Shown here: piece by piece, positions 18,250 through 26,055 of the stretch
How the letters are laid out: each line of letters opens with the position of its first letter
Position numbering within the stretch: position 1 is the first letter of the stretch
DNA from: Prevotella sp.
Lineage (GTDB): Bacteria; Bacteroidota; Bacteroidia; Bacteroidales; Bacteroidaceae
NCBI GenBank assembly: GCA_017483185.1
Contig: JAFULM010000007.1
Span: forward strand, 1-56,691
Direction of reading: 5' to 3'
DNA: 56,691 bases
The notes under the pieces: model-generated
What the model saw: only the letters and a program-made list of their open reading frames with translations
The model's database searches: none
What the model was told of the DNA's origin: nothing
Translations under genes and position numbers: made by a program

Positions 18250-18270
18250 TTATCCTTAATAAAAGGATAA
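18250..18270 (+). promoter_or_regulatory. Palindromic operator candidate of the Panacea module
   Basis: TTATCCTT (18250-18257) and AAGGATAA (18263-18270) form a perfect 8-base inverted repeat around AATAA. It ends 15 bases before the -7 element, where a -33 box would be expected and is not found. Autorepression by the antitoxin or the complex is inferred. Confidence 0.5.
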
Positions 18271-18285
18271 TCATCAGATTTATAG

Positions 18286-18293
18286 TATCTTTG
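18286..18293 (+). promoter_or_regulatory. -7 promoter element of the Panacea module
   Basis: TATCTTTG matches the TAnnTTTG consensus. It ends 10 bases before the ATG at 18304 and 19 before the ATG at 18313, so the transcript would have almost no leader if the first ATG is used. This favours the second ATG slightly. Confidence 0.55.
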
Positions 18294-18303
18294 CAAGCAA
18301 ACG

Positions 18304-18864
18304 ATGAATCGCATGACCAACTTTGACAAGCAAAAATTGACCGAGATTGTATTGTATATCCTAAACAAGACAAAAGGTTTGGACTATTATCACATATTCA
18401 AAGTGATATACTTTGCCAATATTGCCCATCTGGCAAAGTATGGCTTCCGTATGACAACTGATGAATTCTGTGCGTTGCCTGACGGTCCGGTTCCGTCTGT
18501 TTTGTATAATTGTGTCAAGAATGATGTACTGTGTGACAAGGAACTTGGGACGATGATACAAGACAGCATAGCCAAGGGAAATGAGGATGCTTATTACATG
18601 CTGGTAGCAAAAAGAGAGGCTGATATGGACTATCTCTCCGACGCTGACATTGAAGAGATTGACAAGTCCATCAAAGACAATGCCTATTTACCTTACGGTG
18701 AATTAAGGACGAAATCCCACGGAGAAGAATGGCGACGTGCTTACAGTATGAAACAGGGACGCAAGGTCATGGACGTGATAGGAATGGCGAAAGATGGCAT
18801 GGCAACCGATGAAATGCTGGAGTATATAAAAGACAATCTTGAAATAGAGGCTGCGCTGGCATGA
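18304..18864 (+). CDS. Panacea-domain (DUF4065/SocA-like) antitoxin
   Basis: This 186-residue cytoplasmic protein has the Panacea signature across residues 8-70: KLTEIVLYILNK, YHIFKVIYFANIAHL, a YGFRMTTDEF segment and the hallmark LPDGPVPSVLYN. Panacea domains act as antitoxins against many unrelated toxins (established family knowledge). The C-terminal third, about 110-186, is helical and is the usual place for a partner-specific segment. Its stop overlaps the start of the next gene by four bases (ATGA), as expected for a two-gene toxin-antitoxin operon. Two ATGs are possible (18304 and 18313); the second lies further from the -7 element. The pair lies opposite in strand to its neighbours cmk and porQ. 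Confidence 0.85.
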   Translation: MNRMTNFDKQKLTEIVLYILNKTKGLDYYHIFKVIYFANIAHLAKYGFRMTTDEFCALPDGPVPSVLYNCVKNDVLCDKELGTMIQDSIAKGNEDAYYMLVAKREADMDYLSDADIEEIDKSIKDNAYLPYGELRTKSHGEEWRRAYSMKQGRKVMDVIGMAKDGMATDEMLEYIKDNLEIEAALA

Positions 18865-19316
18865 CGAATATTGGAGACCTGCTCGGTGATTTTGCAGATA
18901 GCTTTGTCCAAGACAACATCAATGTGGGTGATGTCCACATGCTCGTCCTTGACAGGAGCAACGGGATTACGCCGAAAGATGGAGATGAGACCCGAAATAA
19001 ATTCTTTGTAGTATTGGGCTTTGACAAAGATGGGAATGTTATCGGCGGATTGGTCATAAATTCAAATATCAATTACAGACTTCCAAGCATAATAACGGAC
19101 TATCAATTGCCTGTAAGCATCAAGCAATGTCCGTTTCTGAAACATAACTCTTTCGTTAACTGTTCCCGACTGATAACAGCGAATAAGAATAAGTTCGGCA
19201 AGAACACATATAGAGGCAAGATAAATAATAAAGAACTGATGGAACAAATAGTCGATACTTTGAAAGAAAGTCCTACTACGAACAAGAAGATACTAAAGGA
19301 TTTCGGCATTATCTGA
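18861..19316 (+). CDS. Putative toxin partner of the Panacea antitoxin
   Basis: This 151-residue protein is translated from an ATG that overlaps the antitoxin stop. I do not recognise a family with certainty. The segment at about 23-95 (GDVHMLVLDRSNGITPKDG, then KFFVVLGFDKDGNVIGGLVINS, then NCSRLITAN) has the strand order of the small PemK/MazF-like barrel: a GDV opening, a central FVVLG strand and a late LITAN segment. That would make it an endoribonuclease, but this is an inference from pattern only. The C-terminal tail, about 115-151, is Lys-rich and helical. Its assignment as a toxin rests mainly on the overlap with a Panacea gene. It converges with porQ across a palindromic terminator. 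Confidence 0.6.
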   Translation: MTNIGDLLGDFADSFVQDNINVGDVHMLVLDRSNGITPKDGDETRNKFFVVLGFDKDGNVIGGLVINSNINYRLPSIITDYQLPVSIKQCPFLKHNSFVNCSRLITANKNKFGKNTYRGKINNKELMEQIVDTLKESPTTNKKILKDFGII

Positions 19317-19333
19317 TTAGATGTGTCTTGCAA

Positions 19334-19379
19334 AGACGCGGAGATACAGAGGATGATATAGCTCTGTATCTCCGCGTCT
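19334..19379. terminator. Bidirectional terminator / palindromic repeat between toxin and porQ
   Basis: The arms 19334-19351 and 19362-19379 (AGACGCGGAGATACAGAG and its complement) are perfect, with a 10-base loop. The two flanking genes converge on it. The arm sequence belongs to the same loose GCAAAGACGC repeat style as 38095-38168 and 53863-53970. Confidence 0.7.
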
Positions 19380-19433
19380 CTGTAAAGTATAAACCAATTG
19401 CTGCGGTCTGCTTATAATATTCTTCAATGAAAA

Positions 19434-20378
19434 TCACAGCGAATATGTCACGTTGACCATCAGCGACGTGGACGACACGTGATATTTAGCATAGGCCAGC
19501 TGCAGCTTGAAGCGGTCCAGATGGAGTCCCGCACCAAGCGACAGCCCCGCGCCGTGGCTGCTCTCGCCGTCCGCCTCGGGTATCTTCATCTCGTCGGCAC
19601 GGCGGAAATTGTAGCCGCCGGCAATGTAGATGCGGCTCGTGAGGAGCACGTCCGCTCCAACAACAAAGTGGTTCCAGAAACTGCCGTGCCAGTCGTTGAG
19701 CCGCGTCATCGTCGCCGAGAGACGCAGCGGTGCGCCCCTGAGCTTCTTGGAGACACCGATCTGCAGGTCAAAGGGGATGCGCTCGAAGTCGTCTTCGTAG
19801 GCCTTGATCTGGCCGCCGAGATTGCGTGCCACGGCGGAGAGCGACAGTCCGCTCTCGTCGACATAGTAGTTGAGGCCCAGGTCCACGCCCACGGCCAGCG
19901 AGCTATAGTTTCCGATATAGGAAGCGACAAACTTCGCCGTCACACCGCCGGCCAGACGGTCCGTCAGCGCGTAGGCGAACGAACCGCCCACCATGATGTC
20001 GCGGGCCGAAAACGTTCCGGTCTGAACATTGTCGGCGGTCATCTCGCGCATCTCGCCGTAGTCCAGATATTGTCCCATGACACCCCATGTGGCCCGCTCG
20101 CCGGCCACCTTGACAAACGAGGCGCTGGCGGTCTGGACGCCTTCCATATAGTTCATGTAGTTCAGATTGAGCGACTTGTCACTCACGGAGCTTATCAGCG
20201 AAGGATTATGGAACATCATCGTGGGGTCATCTTCGACAATCGTGATATTGTCACCGCCAAGCGCCGCAGCGTGTGCGCTTACCGGCAGCCGCAGGAAATT
20301 GTAGGCCGTGCGACTCTCTTGCGCCACGGCCGCCACGGCCAAAAGTGTCATGACGATGGTAAAAGCTGCTTTTTTCAT
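19434..20378 (-). CDS. porQ: Type IX secretion system protein PorQ
   Basis: This 314-residue outer-membrane barrel protein has a signal peptide (1-19, ending AVAAVAQ). The N-terminal signature of the PorV/PorQ family is clear: AYNFLRLPVSAHAAALGGDNI, then DDPTMMFHNPSLIS. Alternating amphipathic strands continue to the C-terminal strand ending in VNVTYSL. PorQ works with the PorZ/PorU/PorV attachment machinery of type IX secretion (family knowledge). In this window it fits with five proteins that carry type A sorting tails. A TAACTTTG element at 20401-20408 on the minus strand lies 23 bases upstream of the start. The stretch between it and cmk, which I would expect to be short, is occupied by the Panacea pair. 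Confidence 0.88.
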   Translation of the reverse strand: MKKAAFTIVMTLLAVAAVAQESRTAYNFLRLPVSAHAAALGGDNITIVEDDPTMMFHNPSLISSVSDKSLNLNYMNYMEGVQTASASFVKVAGERATWGVMGQYLDYGEMREMTADNVQTGTFSARDIMVGGSFAYALTDRLAGGVTAKFVASYIGNYSSLAVGVDLGLNYYVDESGLSLSAVARNLGGQIKAYEDDFERIPFDLQIGVSKKLRGAPLRLSATMTRLNDWHGSFWNHFVVGADVLLTSRIYIAGGYNFRRADEMKIPEADGESSHGAGLSLGAGLHLDRFKLQLAYAKYHVSSTSLMVNVTYSL

Positions 20379-20400
20379 CTATTTTATGCTAATTTGTCGA

Positions 20401-20439
20401 CAAAGTTACGCCTTTTTTCAAATATCTGCGCTAATTTTG
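20401..20439. promoter_or_regulatory. Divergent -7 elements of porQ and the TonB-family gene
   Basis: The minus strand of 20401-20408 reads TAACTTTG (for porQ). The plus strand of 20432-20439 reads TAATTTTG (for the TonB-family gene, 62 bases upstream of its start). Both match TAnnTTTG. No convincing -33 boxes are visible. Confidence 0.45.
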
Positions 20440-20501
20440 TAGCAGGAAATAAGCGTACCGATATTCTTATAACGCAAAATAGCGGTGAATATTATAGCGT
20501 C

Positions 20502-21221
20502 ATGGAGATAAAGAAGAGCAAACGGGCTGACCTCGAACGGGGCAGGGCATCAAGGTTTCTACTTGGGCTCGTGATTGTGCTGGCCCTCTTCTTCGGGGTT
20601 TTGGAGCTGCCGCTCGACGGTTCTAAAGCCGACAACGACACCGAACTTCTGGACGAACTGTTCCACGAGGACGACCTCATCCCGCTGACCACGCTGTCCC
20701 GCCACGAACCGGCCATGCCGCTGCCGAAGGCTCCGAAAGCCCCCGAGACAATCGTTGTGACCGATGAGTTGGCGTCGGATGCACTCCCCGAGACGCCACC
20801 GGCAGAGACCGACGGTGACGAGGAGAATCCCGCCGAGACGGAAGAGGTGCTCCCCGAGCCAACGCCTGCCGACGAACAGCCGGCCATCGCCAACGCCACC
20901 AACGATCCCGACAAGCTCCGCATCGTGGAGGACCTGCCCGAATTTCCCGGCGGTGCGGTCGAAATGATGAAGTGGTTGACGAAAAACCTGCGCTATCCGA
21001 AGGCCGCCCAAAGCCGCCGCGTACAGGGAAAGGTGGTCGTCAGCTTCATCGTCAACACCGACGGGAGCATCTCCGACCAAAAGATTGTCAAGTCGCTGGA
21101 TCCCGACTGCGACCGCGAAGCCATGCGGGTGATGGCGATGATGCCGTCGTGGAAGGCCGGAATACAGAACGACCGTCCATGTCGGACGATGGTCGCGATA
21201 CCCATCGTATTCAAGTTGTAA
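20502..21221 (+). CDS. TonB-family energy transducer
   Basis: I place the start at the ATG at 20502, giving 239 residues. The open frame runs further upstream, but only as antisense to porQ. Residues 18-36 form the single N-terminal membrane anchor (FLLGLVIVLALFFGVLEL). Residues 40-150 are Pro/Glu-rich (ETPPAETDGDEENPAETEE), as expected for a rod spanning the periplasm. The C-terminal domain at about 155-239 is TonB_C: EFPGGAVEMMKWLTKNLRYPKAAQ, VQGKVVVSFIVNTDGSI, then MMPSWKAG. Such proteins couple proton motive force to outer-membrane SusC-type transporters. Divergent from porQ. The partner receptor is not in the window. Confidence 0.9.
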   Translation: MEIKKSKRADLERGRASRFLLGLVIVLALFFGVLELPLDGSKADNDTELLDELFHEDDLIPLTTLSRHEPAMPLPKAPKAPETIVVTDELASDALPETPPAETDGDEENPAETEEVLPEPTPADEQPAIANATNDPDKLRIVEDLPEFPGGAVEMMKWLTKNLRYPKAAQSRRVQGKVVVSFIVNTDGSISDQKIVKSLDPDCDREAMRVMAMMPSWKAGIQNDRPCRTMVAIPIVFKL

Positions 21222-21329
21222 ACCCGACAGATCTTATTTCCACATTCATCACATATCGCAACATACATCATCACACGTCATTTCCCACATTATTATATAT
21301 ATAAAGAAAACCAAAAATCCATTACCTAC

Positions 21330-22304
21330 ATGCTAACATCCAACGAAATCCTCGACCGTGTCAACGGTTTTATCGCCAGTCTGCCCTACGACCGCCAGCC
21401 CTCGTCGCTCTACGACCCCATCCGCTATGTCCTCTCGCTCGGCGGAAAGCGCATCCGTCCGGTGCTGATGATGCTCTCATACGGTCTCTGGCGCGATGAC
21501 GCCGAACGCATCCTGATGCCTGCCTGCGCCATCGAGACCTACCACAACTACACTCTGCTCCATGACGACCTGATGGACAATGCCGACGTGCGACGCGGTC
21601 AGCCGACCGTCCACCGCCGCTGGGACGCCAACACGGCCATCCTCTCGGGCGACTCGATGCTCGTGGTGGCCTATCAGCGGATGGCCCAGTGTGACGCGGG
21701 CAAGCTGTCGGAGGTGCTCAACCTCTTCACGGAGACAGCGTTGGAGATAGGTGAAGGTCAGCAATATGACATGGACTTCGAGCACCGCAACGATGTCACC
21801 GAAGCCGAGTATATCGAGATGATACGCCTCAAGACCAGCGTGCTGCTGGCTTGCGCGATGAAGATAGGCGCCATCCTGGCCGACGCGCCTGCCCGTGACG
21901 CCGACCTGCTCTACCGATTCGGCGAGCAGATGGGCCTCGCCTTCCAGCTCCAGGACGACCTGCTCGACGTCTATGGCGATCCGGCTGTCTTCGGAAAGGC
22001 TATCGGAGGCGACATCACGAGCAACAAGAAGACCTATATGCTCATCAACGCCATGCTGCGTGCGGACGACCGCCAGCGTGCGGAACTGAGCCGCTGGATT
22101 GCCGCGACGGACTTTGACCGCGCCGAGAAGATTGCCGCCGTGACCGCGATATACGACGAGATAGGCATCCGCGGCCTCTGCGAGGAGCTCATCGAGAAGT
22201 ATTTTGCCGAGAGTGAGAAGCTGCTCGCGCAGGTTGCCGTGCCTGAGGAGCGCAAGACGGAACTGCGCCGCTATGCCGCCGCAATGATGAAGAGGGAGAG
22301 ATAA
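21330..22304 (+). CDS. Polyprenyl (farnesyl/geranylgeranyl) diphosphate synthase
   Basis: This 324-residue cytoplasmic isoprenoid chain-elongating enzyme has the first aspartate-rich motif HDDLMD (D79, D80, D83) and the second, LQDDLLD (D209, D210, D213). GGKRIRP at 38-44 is the usual substrate-binding segment. A tyrosine five residues before the first motif suggests a short to medium chain product, but I cannot settle the length. Length is typical. TatD follows after only four bases, so the two are cotranslated or cotranscribed. Confidence 0.9.
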   Translation: MLTSNEILDRVNGFIASLPYDRQPSSLYDPIRYVLSLGGKRIRPVLMMLSYGLWRDDAERILMPACAIETYHNYTLLHDDLMDNADVRRGQPTVHRRWDANTAILSGDSMLVVAYQRMAQCDAGKLSEVLNLFTETALEIGEGQQYDMDFEHRNDVTEAEYIEMIRLKTSVLLACAMKIGAILADAPARDADLLYRFGEQMGLAFQLQDDLLDVYGDPAVFGKAIGGDITSNKKTYMLINAMLRADDRQRAELSRWIAATDFDRAEKIAAVTAIYDEIGIRGLCEELIEKYFAESEKLLAQVAVPEERKTELRRYAAAMMKRER

Positions 22305-22308
22305 GGCC

Positions 22309-23115
22309 ATGACATTTGCCGACACACACACACATCTGGACGGTCCGGAGTTTGACGCCGACCGTGATGACGTTGTCGCCCGTGCCCGGGAAGCCGGCGT
22401 CTCGCGCGTCTTCGTGCCGTCGATAGACCTCAAGTCAGTGGCCTCGGTGCTGGCCGTGTGCGACCGCTACCCGGGTTTTGCGTGGCCGATGATAGGACTC
22501 CACCCCGAAGAGGTGCGCGGTGACTGGCGCGAAGTGCTCGCCGAGATGCGGCAGATGGTCAGTCCGCGATTTATCGCCATCGGCGAGGTGGGCCTCGACT
22601 ACTACTGGAGTCGTGAGTTTGAGCACGAGCAGCTCGAAGTCTTCGAGAAGCAAGTGGGTTGGGCCATCGAGCTGGACCTGCCGCTGATGATACACTGCCG
22701 CAAGGCGCAGAACGAGATGGTCAACCTCCTGCGCCACTACGAGCGTGACCTCCCGGGCGGTGTCTTCCACTGCTTCACGGGCAACGAGCGCGAAGCGGCC
22801 GAACTGTTGCGCTTCGACGGCTTTGCGCTTGGCATCGGCGGCGTGCTGACGTTCAAGAAGTCCCACCTCCCCGAGGTGCTCCCCACCATTCCCCGCGACC
22901 GCGTCGTGGTGGAGACCGACAGCCCTTATATGGCCCCCGTGCCGATGCGCGGCGGGCGCAACGAGAGTGCCTACGTGAGACTCGTGCTCGAACGGATGGC
23001 CCTCTGCTACGGCGTCACACCGGAGGAGATGGCCGAAGAGACCAACCGGACGGTCGACCGCATCTTCGGTCGCGCGATAGGGCGCAGCGGCGAAAAAGCG
23101 GCGGCGACTTATTAA
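22309..23115 (+). CDS. TatD-family metal-dependent hydrolase
   Basis: This 268-residue protein has all the metal ligands of the TatD family: DTHTHLD near the N-terminus, GEVGLDYYW near 93, MIHCRK near 126, HCFTG near 154 and ETDSPYMAP near 206. Members are reported to have DNase or exonuclease activity in the cytoplasm. Its start lies four bases after the polyprenyl synthase stop. The C-terminus is slightly extended (RSGEKAAATY). The true substrate is not settled for most family members. Confidence 0.92.
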   Translation: MTFADTHTHLDGPEFDADRDDVVARAREAGVSRVFVPSIDLKSVASVLAVCDRYPGFAWPMIGLHPEEVRGDWREVLAEMRQMVSPRFIAIGEVGLDYYWSREFEHEQLEVFEKQVGWAIELDLPLMIHCRKAQNEMVNLLRHYERDLPGGVFHCFTGNEREAAELLRFDGFALGIGGVLTFKKSHLPEVLPTIPRDRVVVETDSPYMAPVPMRGGRNESAYVRLVLERMALCYGVTPEEMAEETNRTVDRIFGRAIGRSGEKAAATY

Positions 23116-23188
23116 AGAATTATAAATATCGCCACAAAAATGCCGGAATGTGGCAAAAAAGTTATAATTTTGCACCGCTTAACCGCAA

Positions 23189-23276
23189 GGAGAGGTGCTC
23201 GAGTGGTTGAAGAGGCACGCCTGGAAAGCGTGTAACCGGCAAAACCGGTTCGCAGGTTCGAATCCTGTTCTCTCCG
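23189..23276 (+). tRNA. tRNA-Ser, anticodon GGA
   Basis: These 88 bases fold as a class II tRNA. The acceptor GGAGAGG pairs with TCTCTCC, and the discriminator is G. The anticodon stem-loop is GCACGC-CTGGAAA-GCGTGT with anticodon GGA. The long variable arm is AACCGGCAAAACCGGTT, and the T arm carries GGTTCGAATCC. CCA is not encoded. A strong terminator follows 15 bases later. Confidence 0.96.
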
Positions 23277-23290
23277 CAAAGACAGACTAA

Positions 23291-23327
23291 AACCGCTGCA
23301 AGTCGATGGCTTGCAGCGGTTTTTTTA
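23291..23327 (+). terminator. Intrinsic terminator after tRNA-Ser
   Basis: AACCGCTGCAAG (23291-23302) pairs with CTTGCAGCGGTT (23310-23321) around TCGATGG, followed directly by a T-run. Confidence 0.9.
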
Positions 23328-23367
23328 TTACATGACAACCCTCAAACCCACCTACAAGCCACCTCAA

Positions 23368-23452
23368 ACCCACCCCAACCCTCCCGAAGGGAGGGAGCTT
23401 GAATACCTTAAAGCATATCCGGCTCCCTCCCTTCGGGAGGGTTGGGGTGGGT
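23368..23452. repeat. Perfect 31-base inverted repeat
   Basis: The arms are 23368-23398 and 23422-23452. Each arm also contains its own small palindrome (CCCTCCCGAAGGGAGGG), so two alternative folds are possible: two small hairpins or one large one. A related block (CTCCTTCTCAAGGAGGGGAG) is near 34005. Confidence 0.85.
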
Positions 23453-23540
23453 GTTAGGTGAGCTTTTTTTGGCTTGGGGTGGGTGTTAGGTAGGCTTGGG
23501 GTGGGTGTTGAGGTGGGCGTCAGAGTTGTTAATATGATAT

Positions 23541-23785
23541 ATGTTTACAAAACAGTGTTCGGGAAAACGCTCAAAGATTTGCGTTTTCATGAGCAATAAG
23601 GGCCTTAAAGCCTACGAGGGAAGCCCCCTCTGACTCCCCCAAAGGGGGAGCTTGGGAGGCAGAGAGGGGCTTTAAGGGCCTTACGGCTTTCTGATTTTGC
23701 AAAAGTTCGTGAGTTTTTGATGGTTGTTTTTGGACCAAAAATAGGGTTTTGTCGAGCAACGGGGCCCCCGCGGGGTTGCAACGAG
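23541..23785. repeat. Inverted partner of the repeat at 1-240
   Basis: Read as its complement, this stretch matches 1-240 throughout, including the AAACGCTCAAAGATTTG end, the AAGCCCCCTCTGACTCCCCC block, the GGCTTTAAGG motifs and the TGATGGTTGTTTTTGG segment. The pair is about 23.3 kb apart in inverted orientation. Confidence 0.85.
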
Positions 23786-24225
23786 CACGTCGTCATGTTG
23801 CAACGGGGCCGCCGTTGCAATGCAATAGCAGCCCCGTTGCAGAGCCGGAAGGGCCTCGCGGGGCCCCACCCCGGCCCTCCCCAAGGGGAGGGAGAGCTGA
23901 CGCCATTCATAAATAGCTAAGAATGAATGTGTTGCAAAAACGGCGATTTTTTCGTCAAAAAACAGCCCCGATTTTGACCTTCGCGAGATTTGAAAATTTG
24001 GGAGCGAGGCCGAAATATTTTCAAAAGTGGGCCTGAAAATCGACGTTAAATTCAGAATATTCTTGACAAAGTTCCGAAGCTCACACCTCTACCCGCTCTT
24101 CCCGTCCGTCACTCCACCCGCTCAGTGTCCCCCCTTGGGGACCATAGGGGCTTTAGGGGACTTTGACGTTTCGTTAAAAATCGAAAAAACGGAGCGGCGA
24201 CAAGCGTTATTACACAAATAATCAG

Positions 24226-24233
24226 TACCTTTG
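24226..24233 (+). promoter_or_regulatory. Candidate -7 element of the 563-residue secreted protein gene
   Basis: TACCTTTG matches TAnnTTTG and ends 68 bases before the start codon. No clear -33 TTTG is seen. Confidence 0.4.
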
Positions 24234-24301
24234 CCATGATACAAAAGACTGAAAGAAGAGTTGGCTGTATTGTATAATAACAACATTAAATAAATCATCG
24301 T

Positions 24302-25993
24302 ATGCAAACTACACTTTTACCTACCAAGAGCCGGATGCTCAACGCTCTGATGCTTGTCGTGGCATTTGTCTTTGGCGGCATGGCCGCTCATGCCGAGGGA
24401 GCAGGAACCCAAGACGATCCCTGGATATTCGCCCACGGCGAGACCTATCACGTCAATGCCTTCAAGGGCTTTTACGGCATATTCACGGCTCCGGCCGACG
24501 GCACATTCTCGCTCAGCGGAACCAACTATTCCATCTATACCGACGCCACGTTCACCACACAGGACGAAAGCATAAGACCGATACACAACGGCGACTATCA
24601 AAACACGGCATACAAATTCGACTGTGAAGCAGGCAAGACCTATTATATCGGCAACAACTTCGTGATGTCTTCCATCGACATGGTCTGCAAGTTCCTCACC
24701 GAAGCCGAGACACTCAGCCTGCGCGATCTGGATCCCGCCGACGGCAGTGTCTTCAACGCCGGCTACGGCCTGGTCAACCTGACATTCAACCAGGCCGTGA
24801 GTGTCGGAGCGGTGGAACTGACAGCCGGCAACGGGGTCGAGACCATCAGTGCCAACGTCCACGGCGTATATGTCAGCGTGGACATCAAAGACGTGCTCAA
24901 CCGGTTCTATAAGAACGGACTTCTGAAAGCCGGTGACAACATCTGTATTAAGTTCACCAATGTCGCCCCGACGGCCGACGCCACAAAACTCTACAACGGC
25001 ACGGGCATCGTCGAGGTCAACTACAAGGCCGGCGCCATGCCGCTGCAAGTCGTAAGCTCGACCAACACGCCCGACGGCAACCCTGCCATGACAAACTTCC
25101 TGTCATACTACAGGAACGACAACAACTCCGGAATAATCTCACTGACATTCAGCGGCGATGTCAACATGTCGGAAGGCAACAAGCCCACGGTATCGCTGGC
25201 TTACGGAAACACAGAGGCTGAAGACCCCAACGAATCCTATTCGGAGATGATCACGCCCACCGTACAGGCAGGCAACGTACTTCAGATCGACCTCAGAAAC
25301 AAGCTGCGCCGTGCGAAAGACATGGTTACCTCCGGTACGAACTACGGAGTGGTGACGCTCAGTGTCAACAGTGTCAAGGACATGGACGGCAACTATGCCT
25401 ACGGCAACGGCTCGGGAAATCTCGGTTCGTTCTTCTATCAGTACAAATTCAGAGAGGTGAACTACACTCCCTTGACGGACTGGAACACCGTGGGCGGCGC
25501 AAACGGTGTCATCGACAACGAGACAACGGGCGTCGAACTCTGGCTGAGTGAGAAGAAAGACACCTTGGCCACATTTACCGGAGCCGAGATAAAATATATC
25601 TCCGGCGGCGAAGAGAAGGTGCATGCCTTCACCATCGACGAAATCTCCGTCACACCCGATAAGGAAGAAGATAACGCACGCATCGTCCTCATCCCCATTC
25701 CCGACGTCTCCATAGATGCCGGAACCGAAGTGACGGTGTCGCTCACCGGCATCGAACGCCCTGACGGACTCACTCCGGACGTCGAACCGACGGCTTTTGC
25801 CAAATTCTCAAAGACATTCACCTCAGCCGGCCGTACAGACATCATCGCCGCCATCGTCGCAGACGGAGGTGGCAGAGTCAATGTCAGCACCATCGGCGGA
25901 ACGCTTCTCCTGAAGGACGCGGACAAGGCTGCAGTCGGCAGACTTGACAAGGGTGTATATGTCATCAACGGCAAGAAGGTCGTCATCAGATAA
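24302..25993 (+). CDS. Secreted protein with Ig-like domains and type IX sorting tail
   Basis: I do not recognise a specific function. The 563-residue protein has a signal peptide ending near residue 32 (GGMAAHA). Residues 35-140 form a small beta domain (QDDPWIFAHGETYHVNAF...FTAPADGTFSLSG), similar to domains that cover bacterial pre-peptidase C-terminal regions. Two or three Ig-like (SbsA/Big_5-style) repeats follow, recognisable by LDPADGSVFN...NLTFNQAV near 145-165 and LTFSGDVNMSE near 285. The end (RLDKGVYVINGKKVVIR) is a type IX tail. The next gene has similar domains and starts 62 bases downstream, so the two probably form an operon of surface proteins. Confidence 0.7.
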   Translation: MQTTLLPTKSRMLNALMLVVAFVFGGMAAHAEGAGTQDDPWIFAHGETYHVNAFKGFYGIFTAPADGTFSLSGTNYSIYTDATFTTQDESIRPIHNGDYQNTAYKFDCEAGKTYYIGNNFVMSSIDMVCKFLTEAETLSLRDLDPADGSVFNAGYGLVNLTFNQAVSVGAVELTAGNGVETISANVHGVYVSVDIKDVLNRFYKNGLLKAGDNICIKFTNVAPTADATKLYNGTGIVEVNYKAGAMPLQVVSSTNTPDGNPAMTNFLSYYRNDNNSGIISLTFSGDVNMSEGNKPTVSLAYGNTEAEDPNESYSEMITPTVQAGNVLQIDLRNKLRRAKDMVTSGTNYGVVTLSVNSVKDMDGNYAYGNGSGNLGSFFYQYKFREVNYTPLTDWNTVGGANGVIDNETTGVELWLSEKKDTLATFTGAEIKYISGGEEKVHAFTIDEISVTPDKEEDNARIVLIPIPDVSIDAGTEVTVSLTGIERPDGLTPDVEPTAFAKFSKTFTSAGRTDIIAAIVADGGGRVNVSTIGGTLLLKDADKAAVGRLDKGVYVINGKKVVIR

Positions 25994-26055
25994 CGTTATT
26001 CGGCAGCGTCTCACGCGCTACATGAAGAGAACATAAACAAACGAACAAAAGAAAT

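Larger units (their letters stand above)
17971..18303. other. 333-base structured intergenic region ahead of the toxin-antitoxin pair
   Basis: I see no gene. Several small hairpins lie close together: TCCTCGTTTTCGAGGA at about 18078, CCCTCATGGGG at about 18146, GGAAAACTGTAGCTTTCC at about 18159-18176, and CCGTCTTATTAAGACGG at 18188-18204. A palindrome (18250-18270) and a -7 element follow before the antitoxin start. The density of small hairpins suggests a structured leader, a small RNA, or the boundary of an inserted segment. I cannot tell which. Confidence 0.5.
23328..24301. repeat. 974-base gene-free region built from several repeats
   Basis: I see no gene. It holds a perfect 31-base inverted repeat (23368-23398 with 23422-23452) and copies of a GGTTGGGGTGGGTGTTAGGT run in tandem to about 23515. 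Next come the inverted partner of window bases 1-240 (23541-23785) and a cluster of GTTGCAACGGGG-type motifs to about 23870. The last 400 bases are AT-richer and plain, ending with a TACCTTTG -7 element at 24226-24233 for the next gene. Confidence 0.75.

Noticed and set aside
19479-20501. N-terminal extension of the TonB-family frame
   Set aside because: It is antisense to porQ. The ATG at 20502 is followed at once by a normal TonB membrane anchor.
23605-24221. Short open frames of 62-101 residues in the repeat region
   Set aside because: They are translations of repeat DNA, present on both strands, with Gly/Pro/Arg-rich or low-complexity sequence and no promoter or ribosome site.
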